DNA of 38,458 nucleotides, from assembly GCA_027858775.1 (NCBI GenBank), contig JAQICA010000288.1:1-38458 (forward strand), given 5' to 3'. Within the stretch, counting starts at the first letter, position 1, and each line of letters opens with the position of its first letter. Shown here piece after piece: positions 16,303 through 25,590 of this stretch. A program made the translations under genes and the position numbers. Below the pieces are notes generated by a model. That model ran no database searches and had not been told where the DNA came from. It saw nothing but the letters and a program-made list of their open reading frames with translations. This stretch comes from Salinivirgaceae bacterium (GTDB taxonomy: Bacteria; Bacteroidota; Bacteroidia; Bacteroidales; Salinivirgaceae).

Positions 16303-17423
16303 TCCTCCATTTTTTTAAAATTATCGTGTGTTGTAGCATATATGAGAGCCAGCACAGTTTCGTCGTCATGGGTAAAACCAAAGTACCCCTCCTTGATCCA
16401 TCCGGTGCGAATGGCTTTAGTGTGGTTTAGAGCTTCGGGCAAAACAAACTGTTCTGAAAGAGCAAATCCCGCTTTGCGCAAACGCCATAGCCACATATCG
16501 GCTGGTTCGTGGCGCTCATACCGATCCTGAAACTGTTTGCCAATAATATCGTCTATTTCGCGACCAAAAAATAATTTCAATCCATTGCGCTCATCTTTAG
16601 CAATATCAAGTTGGTCGATTACTGCAAATACATGATAGAAATGCCGGTAGCAATTTTTAAAGCGTTGATGAAAATCAGGTTCAAAATGATCAATATTTGG
16701 TTCAGTCAATAAAAACTGTTGCGGATGCAACTGAGCAATTTTCAACATCAATTCGTCGCGCATATTTGAAGATTGAACATGATGCAATGTAAGCGATTCA
16801 TTGATAGTTAAAAACTCATTATCGTCAGAAATAAGTGCCTGCAAATCAGCAAAATCGACCTGTTCCACAAACGTATTTAAGGGAATAAAATGAATATCAA
16901 AAGGAGTAGATTTCTTCCGGTCATTGACCAGTTGTTCTGCAACGGCAAGCGCATCGGTAAAGGGTTCAACGCCAATAATGGTTAATACTTCCAATTTACT
17001 ATTCTGGTCGTTCTGCAACATATCGAGCATGGCCAGGGTTTGTATTCCACGTCCAATACCAAAATCAATAAGGGTAGCATTCCGTACATTACGAATTTCC
17101 GATACAATGGTAGAATTGACTACATCGTGCGCCAAACGTACAAATGGGAAATGCTTAATAATTAAATCGAAGAGTTTAATTTGCGGAAGGTCAAACTTTT
17201 TCAAATAAATATGCTCATCGGCACCCACCGGGCCAATATGTTTTTTCAATGCCTTAATAAGCAAGGTAGCCAACATTTTATCCGAATGATCCTCTAACCC
17301 TTCGAGACAATGATCAAGCAACACCTCAATTTCGGTGGACGTTTGAGAGGTAATATTATCAGGGTAATAACGCATTACAGTTTCCAGCGTTTCTTTTACC
17401 TCCGGAATAGGAAAGTTTAACAT
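16299..17423 (-). CDS. bacterial GRAS-domain protein (SAM-methyltransferase fold)
   Basis: A 374-residue protein that matches the plant GRAS domain (GAI/RGA/SCR) along its length. In order: a helical lead-in with HFPFVRLAHDVVNSTIV at ~91-107 (like the LHRI region), the VHIID-type motif LIDFGIGRGIQ at 118-128, LTIIGVEPFTDAL, NESLTLHHV at ~208-216, LLTEPNIDHF (PFYRE-region VEQ.AN..), KLFFGREIDDIIG at ~283-295, and RYERHEPADMWLWRLRKAGF at 301-320, matching the VERHE...W..R....GF segment, then a SAW-like end. Bacterial GRAS proteins were proposed by Zhang, Iyer and Aravind to be Rossmann-fold small-molecule methyltransferases. It is followed by an aminotransferase in the same operon. Confidence 0.82.
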   Translation of the reverse strand: MLNFPIPEVKETLETVMRYYPDNITSQTSTEIEVLLDHCLEGLEDHSDKMLATLLIKALKKHIGPVGADEHIYLKKFDLPQIKLFDLIIKHFPFVRLAHDVVNSTIVSEIRNVRNATLIDFGIGRGIQTLAMLDMLQNDQNSKLEVLTIIGVEPFTDALAVAEQLVNDRKKSTPFDIHFIPLNTFVEQVDFADLQALISDDNEFLTINESLTLHHVQSSNMRDELMLKIAQLHPQQFLLTEPNIDHFEPDFHQRFKNCYRHFYHVFAVIDQLDIAKDERNGLKLFFGREIDDIIGKQFQDRYERHEPADMWLWRLRKAGFALSEQFVLPEALNHTKAIRTGWIKEGYFGFTHDDETVLALIYATTHDNFKKMEE

Positions 17424-17609
17424 AAATAGCGTTTGTTTAATACTTTAGTTTGTCGAAAGTGCGTAAAAAATCAAACCACTAACAACTTTTCAAGTCTATG
17501 ATTGATTGTAAGGACTATTATTCAAAAAATGTTTTTGATTTTATTGCATTTATAAATGAGAACCGCTCTGCACTCGTGCAAACCGGAACTCATATGCTCA
17601 ATACACCAC

Positions 17610-17993
17610 CTACTGCTGGCCGAGCCACTGGTTGGCCTCATTCTTACTCATAAAGAACTTTACCAATGGATCTTCGGCACTTTTAGAAAACTTTTGTAGT
17701 GATAGCTTTGTAAATGCACTTTCAGGAACAACAAATGCCATCGCTTTCATACCATTCTGCTTTAATTGAGGCATAACAGAAGCTGCATATTGAGCATCTT
17801 CGGGCTTCACCACGTGTTGTTTCAATGCGTCAGATAGCACCGTTTTCACTTGATTGTGAATGACAAACTTCAACGTTTCCTCAATTCCTTGACGAAATGC
17901 TTCCGTGGTAGCAAAGCCACTCCAAGTTTGAGTAAGACGCATTGTGTTCCTGTCGTAGTCGATCGCTACATTGTTGTTTTCGAATACTTTCAT
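17610..17993 (-). CDS. SpoIIAA/STAS-like small protein
   Basis: A 127-residue soluble protein. Alternating strands and helices (NVAIDYDRNTMRLTQTW, VKTVLSDALKQHVV, MKAMAFVVPESAF, ending NEANQWLGQQ) resemble the SpoIIAA-like/STAS fold proteins widespread in Bacteroidota, whose closing helix carries an A..WL motif. No phosphorylatable Ser motif typical of anti-sigma antagonists can be assigned. It is likely monocistronic with its own promoter at 18033-18063. Function unknown. Confidence 0.65.
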   Translation of the reverse strand: MKVFENNNVAIDYDRNTMRLTQTWSGFATTEAFRQGIEETLKFVIHNQVKTVLSDALKQHVVKPEDAQYAASVMPQLKQNGMKAMAFVVPESAFTKLSLQKFSKSAEDPLVKFFMSKNEANQWLGQQ

Positions 17994-18032
17994 GTCCTTA
18001 AGATTTTATTAAAATAATTAACATTGCCGCTT

Positions 18033-18063
18033 TAAATATAAATGAAAGTATAATAATTCACAA
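18033..18063 (-). promoter_or_regulatory. promoter TTG-N20-TATATTTA of the SpoIIAA-like gene
   Basis: On the minus strand a TTG (18063-18061) is followed after 20 bases by TATATTTA (18040-18033), one base from TAnnTTTG. The start of transcription would be near 18027, giving a leader of about 34 bases. The surrounding gap 17994-18297 shows nothing else but AT-rich DNA. Confidence 0.6.
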
Positions 18064-18297
18064 GTGGTGAATCTTGTTCTTATTTAAGAATTTGTTAACA
18101 TAGAAGCAATTAGTTACTGATTATCAAGAATATAAAATCAATAAACGGGTATTTTTACCTGAAATATTTTTTTTTTCAATAATGGTAAGTAATCATATCA
18201 TAAACATCAACAATATGAGTTTTTTACATTAAATGTTAAATAATTTAACTTTGTTTTTAAAGAAAGGCAATATTAATGTGAAAACCGGAAAAATAGT

Positions 18298-19983
18298 CTA
18301 TTTCAGCCGGAAAACACATCCCGATATAGGCTCCAAATGGAATATTCCGCACAAATTACCGGTCTGCGATGGTAAAAGCTCAATTTTTGTGTTTGAACCA
18401 AAAATCGGGGAAAGCTCATACTTTTGATTTATCGGACGGTTTATTGCCTCAAAAACATGTGCGTTTAATATCAAATCGACCTCTCTCCCATTATGTTTAT
18501 CAAAATTTAGTATTACCAACACCACATCATCGGCAGAATAACGCAGAAATGAATAAATAGCCTTATTATCAACATGTTGGTTAATCCACATTAAATCGTA
18601 AAACCCACCAGAAAAAGCGGTTGCATGGGAAAGTCGCATCGTTAACAAATCAGAATACCAATTTTTCAACTCGAGTTCGGCTTGGTTGAGGTTTGCACTA
18701 TCGAACGCTCCGGTGTTTACCCATTTCTGATATTGCTCTACACGCCAGTAGTCAAAAATGGTAGTTCGTCCATCGTGTCCGCTAAAGCCTTCTGCATCGT
18801 CGCCACAAACACCAAGTTCCTGACCAAAATAGATCATCAGCGGGCCGGCATGCATCGTAGCGGCTAGCACCATAGCAGGTTTCGCAGTTTCTGAATCTCC
18901 CATAAAAAGTTCGGATGCAACCCGAACTTCATCATGGTTTTCCATAAAACGAAGCATATGTGTTCCAATTCCTTCCTGCTGCTGCCAAATCTGAGTTAAG
19001 CGGGAGGCTGGTTGCTTTTCTAAGGAAATATCGCGTACCACATTATAAAACTGCTCCTTATCATAAAGCCAGTCGAAATTACCTTCTTTAAGGTAGGTTC
19101 TGTACTCTTCAGGTTTGTAAACCTCAGCTGTAAAGGTCACTTCCGGAAATTGCTCTTTTACCGCAGAAATTACCCAATGCCAAAAAGCCACAGGCACCAT
19201 TTCTGCCATATCGACCCGAAAACCATCAACACCTATGTGCGCCCAAAATACTAGTATTTCATGCATGCGATGCCACGTGTTGGGTTTGGGATCGAAATGT
19301 TCTTTTCGGCCATTTGTGTAATCAATACCATAATTTAGTTTAATGGTTTCATACCAATCATCAATGCCGGGATTTGCCCGAAAAATATCATTTCCGGTGG
19401 CCTTGGCAGGTTGTTCATGATAATCGCAATTGGCTGCGCCTTCAATGCCTTCTGGAATAATGAAGCGTTCTCCCGGTATATAGTAAAAATTATTCATTGG
19501 GGAAAAATTCAATTGCCGGTCGTCTGTTTCTCCAAGGTCGGGAACGCCGTCGGGACGATTTGAACTTCGGTATTGTCTGCACACATGGTTAGGCACAAAA
19601 TCGATAATTACTTGCAAGTCATTATCGTGACAACGCTTCACGAGTTGCTTAAATTCGTTCATACGATTGGGTACATCACAAGCCAAATCGGGCGATACAT
19701 CGAAATAGTCTTTAATAGCGTAGGGGGATCCGGCTTTTCCCTTCACAATTTGCGGACAATCGGCGCCAATTCCGTATGCAGAATAATCAGTTGCTGTGGC
19801 ATGCCTGATAACTCCTGTAAGCCAAAGGTGCGTATATCTCATCTCTTTAATGGAACGGAGCGCAGCACCGTCAAAATCATTAAACTTGGAACATCCATTT
19901 TGTGCTATCGATCCGTTAAAAACATTCTGGCCATTATCGTTTCGAAACAGCCGCGTGAAAACCTGGTAAATATTTACAGTCAT
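18298..19983 (-). CDS. GH13 family alpha-amylase-like glycoside hydrolase
   Basis: A 561-residue protein with a (beta/alpha)8 GH13 catalytic domain. The four conserved regions are DFVPNHV (128-134), GFRVDMAEMVP (254-264, nucleophile Asp258), FTAEVY with acid/base Glu287, and FMENHDE (346-352, transition-state Asp351). The last ~90 residues form the usual beta domain C. There is no signal peptide, so it acts in the cytoplasm, probably on alpha-1,4-linked oligosaccharides or glycogen-derived chains; the exact specificity is not clear. It is transcribed away from an MFS transporter gene, with which it may form a sugar-use unit. Confidence 0.9.
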   Translation of the reverse strand: MTVNIYQVFTRLFRNDNGQNVFNGSIAQNGCSKFNDFDGAALRSIKEMRYTHLWLTGVIRHATATDYSAYGIGADCPQIVKGKAGSPYAIKDYFDVSPDLACDVPNRMNEFKQLVKRCHDNDLQVIIDFVPNHVCRQYRSSNRPDGVPDLGETDDRQLNFSPMNNFYYIPGERFIIPEGIEGAANCDYHEQPAKATGNDIFRANPGIDDWYETIKLNYGIDYTNGRKEHFDPKPNTWHRMHEILVFWAHIGVDGFRVDMAEMVPVAFWHWVISAVKEQFPEVTFTAEVYKPEEYRTYLKEGNFDWLYDKEQFYNVVRDISLEKQPASRLTQIWQQQEGIGTHMLRFMENHDEVRVASELFMGDSETAKPAMVLAATMHAGPLMIYFGQELGVCGDDAEGFSGHDGRTTIFDYWRVEQYQKWVNTGAFDSANLNQAELELKNWYSDLLTMRLSHATAFSGGFYDLMWINQHVDNKAIYSFLRYSADDVVLVILNFDKHNGREVDLILNAHVFEAINRPINQKYELSPIFGSNTKIELLPSQTGNLCGIFHLEPISGCVFRLK

Positions 19984-20562
19984 GGAGTTTAACTATTTGT
20001 GGTATGAAGAAAAAATTTGGTCAAACCTAGATTACATTTTTTGAAAAACTTAGCAAATATTAAGCATCCTGCATTCCTAATAATCGCCCTTTTTGTTCTA
20101 CGCAAGTTATAAAATATGAGGTACTCCACCAATTCCATTTAGGTTACTTACAAACTTTACTTCAAACAACGAAAACATAATCACCAGATAAGCATAAATA
20201 AAAAGGAATTTATTTGGATTTTAATCGAAACTTGTGCATATTCACATAGTTATATACAAAGCATTAATAGTTCATACATTACTAATTTACAGCTATTTAT
20301 TATTTTATAATGTATAAATGCAATCAGCGAAATTTTCGACAGAAACAGTTTGAACATAGGTTCATTATTTTTTCTTTTGTTTAAAAAAATTCTAACTGCG
20401 TACAATAATTGAAAATTTATGAAAATAACCATTCCTATAAATAGGTTGGCCTCATTTTTACATTGTTGGATAAAGTCGATATTTTCTTGAACATTTAGAT
20501 AGTGCAATATGTAATAAAGTAACACAAAAAGATAGTACGGATATTTAAGCACTCTGTATTCC
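19984..20562. other. 579-bp divergent intergenic region, AT-rich
   Basis: Between the GH13 gene and the MFS gene. Apart from the -7 box at 20022-20029 I see no gene, terminator or repeat. A long minus-strand frame (20250-20867) enters this region but is mostly antisense to the MFS gene and encodes nothing recognisable. Confidence 0.5.
20022..20029 (-). promoter_or_regulatory. -7 box TAGGTTTG of the GH13 gene
   Basis: On the minus strand TAGGTTTG matches TAnnTTTG exactly and lies 39 bases before the start codon at 19983. No TTG is found at the ideal -33 distance, so the call rests on the -7 box. Confidence 0.45.
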
Positions 20563-21801
20563 ATGATAAATAAACTACGAAGCCAACAATTAACTACTGC
20601 AATATCCCGAAATAACTTCAGGGCATTCATTTGGCACGCTTCATTTCTGGCCATCGCGAAAAACTTTATGGATGTCGACACAGTGATACCGTCAATGCTT
20701 ATAAAAGCTGGAGGTGAGCCGTGGCATATTGGTTTACTAATCACAATTATGGTTGGGTTTTCTAAATTTTCGCAATTGCTTTTTGCCCCTATGATTTCGG
20801 GATCGTCGGCAAAAAAAGGCCATCTTCTGGTGGGAATCAACCTGCGAATTTTTACATTATTTGGCATGGCGGCTTTATTTTACGCATACATGTTTATGGG
20901 CTCTGCAATGGCTATTCTCCTTATATTCACTCTTGTGAGCATCTTCTCAATAAGTGGAGCCTATGCCAACATTGCGTTTACCGACATACTGGGTAAATCG
21001 GTAAAAGAGGAACGGCGCAAACAGTTTTTCAGCCTCAAACAAGTTATTTCGAGCCTGGGAATGCTTGGATCCGCTTTGGCTGTAAGTTTTGTGCTAAAGC
21101 AAAACCAATGGCCGGACAACTATTTTTGGGTTTTTATGCTTGCAGGTGGGTTCTTGCTACTGGCATCGTTTGGATTCTGGCGCCTTAGCGAGGTAATTCC
21201 ACTACAAGAAAAAACGACGAAGTACCGATTTACACACCTGTGGACAGAATTAAAAAACGACCGCAAATTACTATTCTTTCTTCTAAGCATCAATGTGCTG
21301 GGTTTGGGACAAGGCCTTATGCCTTTTCTTCTGCTTTTTGCCGGTGAGCATAATCTTGTTGCCGACGGAATGGTTGGTAATTTACTCATTGCCAAAACAC
21401 TTGGCTTAATCATTTCAGGATTGGTATTGTATAAACGTGCCAACGTATTTTCTTACCGAAGCATGCTTTGGACGCTTTGGGGGTTAACCCTAATTTACCC
21501 CGCCGCAGCATGGATTTATCCATCTAACGTTTGGTTTTACTACATCTCATTTTTTATGGGTGGCATTTTTTTAACCCTTTATCAAATTGCCAATGGTGGA
21601 GTTTTACTGGAAATATCAACAATCGAAAACAGAGCCCTTTACACAGGTATTGCCGGTGCGGGAAATATTTTACCCGTATTATTTCCACTTCTGGGCGGCA
21701 GTTTTATTGCTATCATTGGTTTTGATGCATTTTTTATTATTTACACAAGCATAGCAGCATCGGGCATTTGGTTTCTCTATAAAATGAATTGTCAAAAATA
21801 A
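20563..21801 (+). CDS. MFS transporter
   Basis: A 412-residue integral membrane protein with twelve predicted helices in two halves separated by a central cytoplasmic loop (around residues 205-230, TTKYRFTHLWTELKNDRK). A GSSAKKGHLLVG segment after helix 2 is a variant of the MFS motif A loop. Length and layout fit the major facilitator superfamily. The substrate cannot be read from the sequence; a divergent GH13 enzyme next door suggests sugars or oligosaccharides, which is inference. The next gene follows after 11 bases, so the two are probably co-transcribed. Confidence 0.85.
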   Translation: MINKLRSQQLTTAISRNNFRAFIWHASFLAIAKNFMDVDTVIPSMLIKAGGEPWHIGLLITIMVGFSKFSQLLFAPMISGSSAKKGHLLVGINLRIFTLFGMAALFYAYMFMGSAMAILLIFTLVSIFSISGAYANIAFTDILGKSVKEERRKQFFSLKQVISSLGMLGSALAVSFVLKQNQWPDNYFWVFMLAGGFLLLASFGFWRLSEVIPLQEKTTKYRFTHLWTELKNDRKLLFFLLSINVLGLGQGLMPFLLLFAGEHNLVADGMVGNLLIAKTLGLIISGLVLYKRANVFSYRSMLWTLWGLTLIYPAAAWIYPSNVWFYYISFFMGGIFLTLYQIANGGVLLEISTIENRALYTGIAGAGNILPVLFPLLGGSFIAIIGFDAFFIIYTSIAASGIWFLYKMNCQK

Positions 21802-21812
21802 ATTTTTTAACT

Positions 21813-22223
21813 ATGAAGTTACTACTGATTTACGCCAATAAATTTGGATATACTCCAACTATCAAAACACTGGACGATGCGAAAGCGCATACAGAAAGTT
21901 GCGATTTTGAAAAAGTACAAACAGCTTTTATTCAGGTCGAAGCCAAAGATGAGGGATCTGAAAGCGACGTATTAAAAAAATTGGTGAAAAACTTAAAGTG
22001 GATAATGAAGAAAAATGATGCCCAAACCCTCATACTGCATTCTTTTGCTCATTTATCTGAAAGCAAAGCCGATCCGGAGCTAACCAAAACCATTTTTGAT
22101 AAAGCCGAGGAAAAAATGAAAAATGCCGGTTACACTGTGCATCAAACACCTTTTGGGTACTTCCTCGATTTACGCTTAGATGCACCTGGGCTTTCTTTGG
22201 CTCGTGTGTTTAAAGACTTGTAA
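21813..22223 (+). CDS. free-standing threonyl-tRNA synthetase editing-domain protein (archaeal type)
   Basis: A 136-residue protein from ATG 21813 (an upstream in-frame start at 21789 would overlap the MFS gene and add eight residues unlike the family). It matches the N-terminal editing domain of archaeal threonyl-tRNA synthetases (tRNA-Thr_ED, DTD-like fold): MKLLLIYANKFGY, LILHSFAHLS (archaeal: (V/L)LYPYAHLS), NAGYTVHQTPFGYF (archaeal: GYEV.RAPFGWYK) and a C-terminal LSLARVFKDL. That domain hydrolyses Ser mischarged on tRNA-Thr. Here the residues aligned with archaeal WYK are YFL, so the editing Lys seems absent; it may act on another aminoacyl-tRNA or a related substrate. Confidence 0.8.
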   Translation: MKLLLIYANKFGYTPTIKTLDDAKAHTESCDFEKVQTAFIQVEAKDEGSESDVLKKLVKNLKWIMKKNDAQTLILHSFAHLSESKADPELTKTIFDKAEEKMKNAGYTVHQTPFGYFLDLRLDAPGLSLARVFKDL

Positions 22224-22330
22224 ACAAAAACGTATTCAAAGCACATTATCGTTGCCAATCGTGTGAACAAAAAACGAATGTTATTGGTAGCTCCGCAAAA
22301 CAACGTGCTTTGTCCCCTACCACAGCACAA

Positions 22331-22365
22331 AAAAGGGAGGCCGAATATTCTACGACCTCCCTTTT
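22331..22365 (+). terminator. intrinsic terminator of the MFS-editing-domain operon
   Basis: AAAAGGGAGG and CCTCCCTTTT form a 10-bp perfect stem around a 15-base loop, and the right arm ends in TTTT. It is 107 bases after the editing-domain stop codon. Confidence 0.75.
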
Positions 22366-22373
22366 GTTCAATG

Positions 22374-22560
22374 TAAGAAAACTCCAATAACTGCGTTATA
22401 TTCCTTTTGAAACCAGTAATCCCGAGAATCGGAACGCATTGACTCTCAAAATGAGCAAGTTCGCGATTCTTGAAGACAGCCCTGCGTCGCCAAAGCTATG
22501 CACAGGCCAGGCTTGTTTTTGAATTTTTATTACTGGACACTCGAAAATTCCCAGTGTTTT
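22374..22560. repeat. dispersed intergenic repeat (GCGTTA family), copy near gcvP
   Basis: The segment begins AAAACTCCAATAACTGCGTTAT, with the first 20 bases closely like the start of copies near 36.66 and 37.02 kb, and carries GATTCTTGAAGACAGCC, shared with GATTCTCGAGGACAGCC in the 27.8-kb copy, then TTTTTATTACTGGACACTC, shared with CACTGGACACTCC near 37.9 kb. No gene lies in it; it fills most of the gap 22224-22589 between convergent genes. Confidence 0.55.
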
Positions 22561-22589
22561 CTTATGCACTACTTAAGTTCAATTACTTT

Positions 22590-25457
22590 TCACTGATATT
22601 CACTTATTGGCGCGCAAGTACAAATCAGATTTCTGTCGCCATAACCATCATCTACCCGAGCAACATACGGCCAAAACTTATTGGCACGAATCCACTCAAG
22701 CGGATATGCTGCCATCTTGCGTGTGTAGCTGTGCTTCCACTCGTCGGCGGCAACTTCTTCCGCTGTATGCGGTGCATTTTTAAGTAAATTATCTTCTTTA
22801 TCGGCCTCGCCATTTTTGATGCTTTCCATCTCTTTTTTAATCGCAATCATTACCTCCACAAAGCGATCGAGTTCTTCAACCGATTCACTCTCGGTAGGTT
22901 CAACCATCAAAGTATCGTGAACTGGAAACGACAATGTTGGTGCATGGAAACCATAATCAATTAAACGTTTGGCAATATCTGTAGCATCTACGCCGTACTC
23001 CTGACGGAAATTGCGGCATTCAAGAATCATTTCGTGCGCACACCTTCCGGTTTCCCCAGTATACAGCACTTCGTAATAGCCTTTAAGCGATGCAGCCATA
23101 TAGTTTGCGTTAAGAATGGCAATTTTCGTAGCTTTGGTCAACCCTTCGGCACCCAACATTTTCAGATATGCATGTGTAATAGGCAATACCGATGCACTTC
23201 CAAAAGGTGCTCCCGAAACAGCCTGCAAAGGCTTCTCTCCGCCCGTTTTCACAATGGGGTTCGATGGCAAATACGGTTCCAGTTTAGCGTTTACACAAAT
23301 GGGACCAACGCCGGGGCCGCCACCTCCGTGAGGAATAGCAAAAGTCTTATGTAAGTTCAGGTGACATACATCGGCGCCAATAATTCCGGGGCTTGTGAGT
23401 CCTACCTGAGCGTTCATATTCGCACCATCCATATAAACCAACCCTCCATTGTCATGAATAATTTGGTTCATTTCGCGTATGCGACTTTCAAAAACACCGT
23501 GGGTAGACGGATAAGTAATCATAAATGCTGCAAGGGCATCTTTATGTTTTTCAGCTTTTTCTTTTAAATCATTAAGATCGACATTTCCGTTATCATCACA
23601 ATCAACAACCACCACATCCATTCCGGCCATTACTCCACTGGCAGGGTTTGTACCGTGTGCCGAAGATGGAATAATAACCACATTACGATTTCCTTGTCCA
23701 TGATTTTTGTGGTATTCACGAATTACCATCAAACCGGTATATTCACCCGCTGCACCACTATTAGGCTGAAGCGTACAAGCTTTAAATCCCGTTATTTCCG
23801 ACAGATCGGCCTCCAGTTCTTCTATCAACTCGTGATATCCCGCTGCCTGATCGGCTGGAACAAATGGGTGCAGGTTTGCAAACTCCGGCCAGGTAATGCC
23901 AAACATAGAATTTGCCGGATTGAGTTTCATGGTACATGACCCCAACGAAATCATTGATTGATTCAGGGCAATATCGCGCCGTTCCAGTTTATGAATGTAG
24001 CGCATCATTTCTGTTTCGCTGTGGTAAGAGTTAAAAACCTTTTCTTGCAAATATTTAGAAGATCGTAGTAAGGCTGTATCGAACCTGTTTGTTTCAATGG
24101 CAACCATTTGAGGTTCAATATCTTTATTGGCAACCAGGGCAAAAACGTCTAAAATATCAATTAAATCCTGAACAGTTGTGGTTTCATTCAGCGACAGTTG
24201 TACATGTTTAGCATCTGTGTAGAAAAAATTCATCTCTTTACTCAATGCTTGAGCCTGCACATCGCAACCTTTAACGCCTTCAGGTAGTTCAATTCTTAAA
24301 GTATCGAAGAAATTTTGGTTAAGCTGTTTGAAACCCAACTTTTTCAACTCCTGCTCAAGTGTGGCAGCCATGCTGTGCACGTGGCGGGCAGTATCTTTGA
24401 TGCCTTGTGGCCCGTGGTATACGGCATACATTCCGGCCATAGTAGCCAACAATGCCTGAGCGGTGCAAATATTTGACGTGGCTCTTTCACGTTTAATATG
24501 CTGCTCGCGGGTTTGAAGTGCCATTCGTAATGCTACATTTCCGTGCCGATCTTTCGATACTCCAATGATACGTCCGGGCAAAGCACGTTTCAGTTTTTCA
24601 GTTGTGGCAAAATAGGCTGCATGTGGACCTCCGTAGCCCATGGGAACACCAAAACGCTGGGTATTTCCAAACGCAATGTCGGCATCCCACTCTCCGGGAG
24701 GAGTTAGCATAGCGAGCGATAAAATATCGGCTCCAACTGCAATCATACTTTCGTTATCGTGTAATTTCTTCACAAACTCGCGATAATCGTAAACTTCACC
24801 ACCGGCGGTTGGGAATTGTACAATGGCGCCAAAAATAGTGTCGTCTAGCTCAATATTGGCATAGTGGCCATATACAATCTCAATATTAAACGGTTCGGCC
24901 TTCGTTTCGAGAACCGCTTTTGTTTGCGGAAATACATCTTCATCTACAAAAATACGGTTTCCTGTTTTTTTAAACTTTCGAGCTCGTTTATTATACATCA
25001 GTAGCATAGCTTCAGAAGCAGCGGTAGCCTCATCGAGCAGTGATGCGTTGGCAACAGGCAATGCAGTAAGCTCACTAACAACTGTTTGAAAATTCAACAA
25101 GGCTTCTAATCTACCCTGCGATATTTCGGCCTGATAGGGTGTATACGATGTGTACCATCCTGGACTTTCAAGAATATTGCGTCTGATAACCGCTGGCAAA
25201 TGCGTTTCGTAGTAGCCCATACCAATAAATGAACGGTAAAGTTTATTTTTACTGGCAATTTTCGACAAATAATTACTGTACTGCTGTTCGCTCATTGCAG
25301 CAGATAAATTCAAAGGGTTTTCCGATCTTATGGAAGTAGGAACTGTCTGATCGATTAACTCATCGAGCGTTTTAACTCCAATTTTTGAAAGCATTAGGCC
25401 AATCTCCTCCGGACGTGGCCCAATGTGTCGCAAGTGAAACTTATCTATTAACTTCAT
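22590..25457 (-). CDS. gcvP: glycine dehydrogenase (decarboxylating), P-protein
   Basis: A 955-residue single-chain P-protein with both halves (P1-like and P2-like) fused, the normal length. It decarboxylates glycine and passes the aminomethyl group to lipoylated H-protein in the glycine cleavage system, feeding one-carbon units to folate. The N-terminus RHIGPRPEEIGLML and the block GMGYYETHLPAVI are typical; the PLP-binding lysine is in HLNLHKTFAIPHGGGGPGVGP around residue 702. Other family blocks are LPVANASLLDEATAA and GSCTMKLNPA. The other glycine-cleavage genes (gcvT, gcvH) are not adjacent, as is common in Bacteroidota. Confidence 0.97.
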   Translation of the reverse strand: MKLIDKFHLRHIGPRPEEIGLMLSKIGVKTLDELIDQTVPTSIRSENPLNLSAAMSEQQYSNYLSKIASKNKLYRSFIGMGYYETHLPAVIRRNILESPGWYTSYTPYQAEISQGRLEALLNFQTVVSELTALPVANASLLDEATAASEAMLLMYNKRARKFKKTGNRIFVDEDVFPQTKAVLETKAEPFNIEIVYGHYANIELDDTIFGAIVQFPTAGGEVYDYREFVKKLHDNESMIAVGADILSLAMLTPPGEWDADIAFGNTQRFGVPMGYGGPHAAYFATTEKLKRALPGRIIGVSKDRHGNVALRMALQTREQHIKRERATSNICTAQALLATMAGMYAVYHGPQGIKDTARHVHSMAATLEQELKKLGFKQLNQNFFDTLRIELPEGVKGCDVQAQALSKEMNFFYTDAKHVQLSLNETTTVQDLIDILDVFALVANKDIEPQMVAIETNRFDTALLRSSKYLQEKVFNSYHSETEMMRYIHKLERRDIALNQSMISLGSCTMKLNPANSMFGITWPEFANLHPFVPADQAAGYHELIEELEADLSEITGFKACTLQPNSGAAGEYTGLMVIREYHKNHGQGNRNVVIIPSSAHGTNPASGVMAGMDVVVVDCDDNGNVDLNDLKEKAEKHKDALAAFMITYPSTHGVFESRIREMNQIIHDNGGLVYMDGANMNAQVGLTSPGIIGADVCHLNLHKTFAIPHGGGGPGVGPICVNAKLEPYLPSNPIVKTGGEKPLQAVSGAPFGSASVLPITHAYLKMLGAEGLTKATKIAILNANYMAASLKGYYEVLYTGETGRCAHEMILECRNFRQEYGVDATDIAKRLIDYGFHAPTLSFPVHDTLMVEPTESESVEELDRFVEVMIAIKKEMESIKNGEADKEDNLLKNAPHTAEEVAADEWKHSYTRKMAAYPLEWIRANKFWPYVARVDDGYGDRNLICTCAPISEYQ

Positions 25458-25508
25458 TATGTGAATTTTTTGTTTTGATTATACCATACATTTACATGAT
25501 AAACAGCC

Positions 25509-25516
25509 CAAAGTTA
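25509..25516 (-). promoter_or_regulatory. -7 box TAACTTTG of gcvP
   Basis: On the minus strand TAACTTTG matches TAnnTTTG exactly, 52 bases before the gcvP start codon. An overlapping TTGACA-N17-TAATCT on the same strand, just upstream, also resembles a classical sigma-70 promoter but is probably coincidental in this phylum. I saw no glycine riboswitch. Confidence 0.5.
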
Positions 25517-25590
25517 GAAAGAAGATTAAGGTTATAAAGGAATTTTGTCAATTTTTTCTTATGTTTAACAGCCCAAATAATTAAATAATT

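Noticed and set aside
20250-20867. 205-codon minus-strand frame
   Set aside because: Its first half is antisense to the start of the MFS gene and the rest is AT-rich intergenic DNA; the translation has no recognisable domain and no promoter or terminator.
25516-25560. E. coli-like TTGACA-N17-TAATCT before gcvP
   Set aside because: Bacteroidota primary sigma factor uses TTG/TAnnTTTG; the nearby exact TAACTTTG is the better call.
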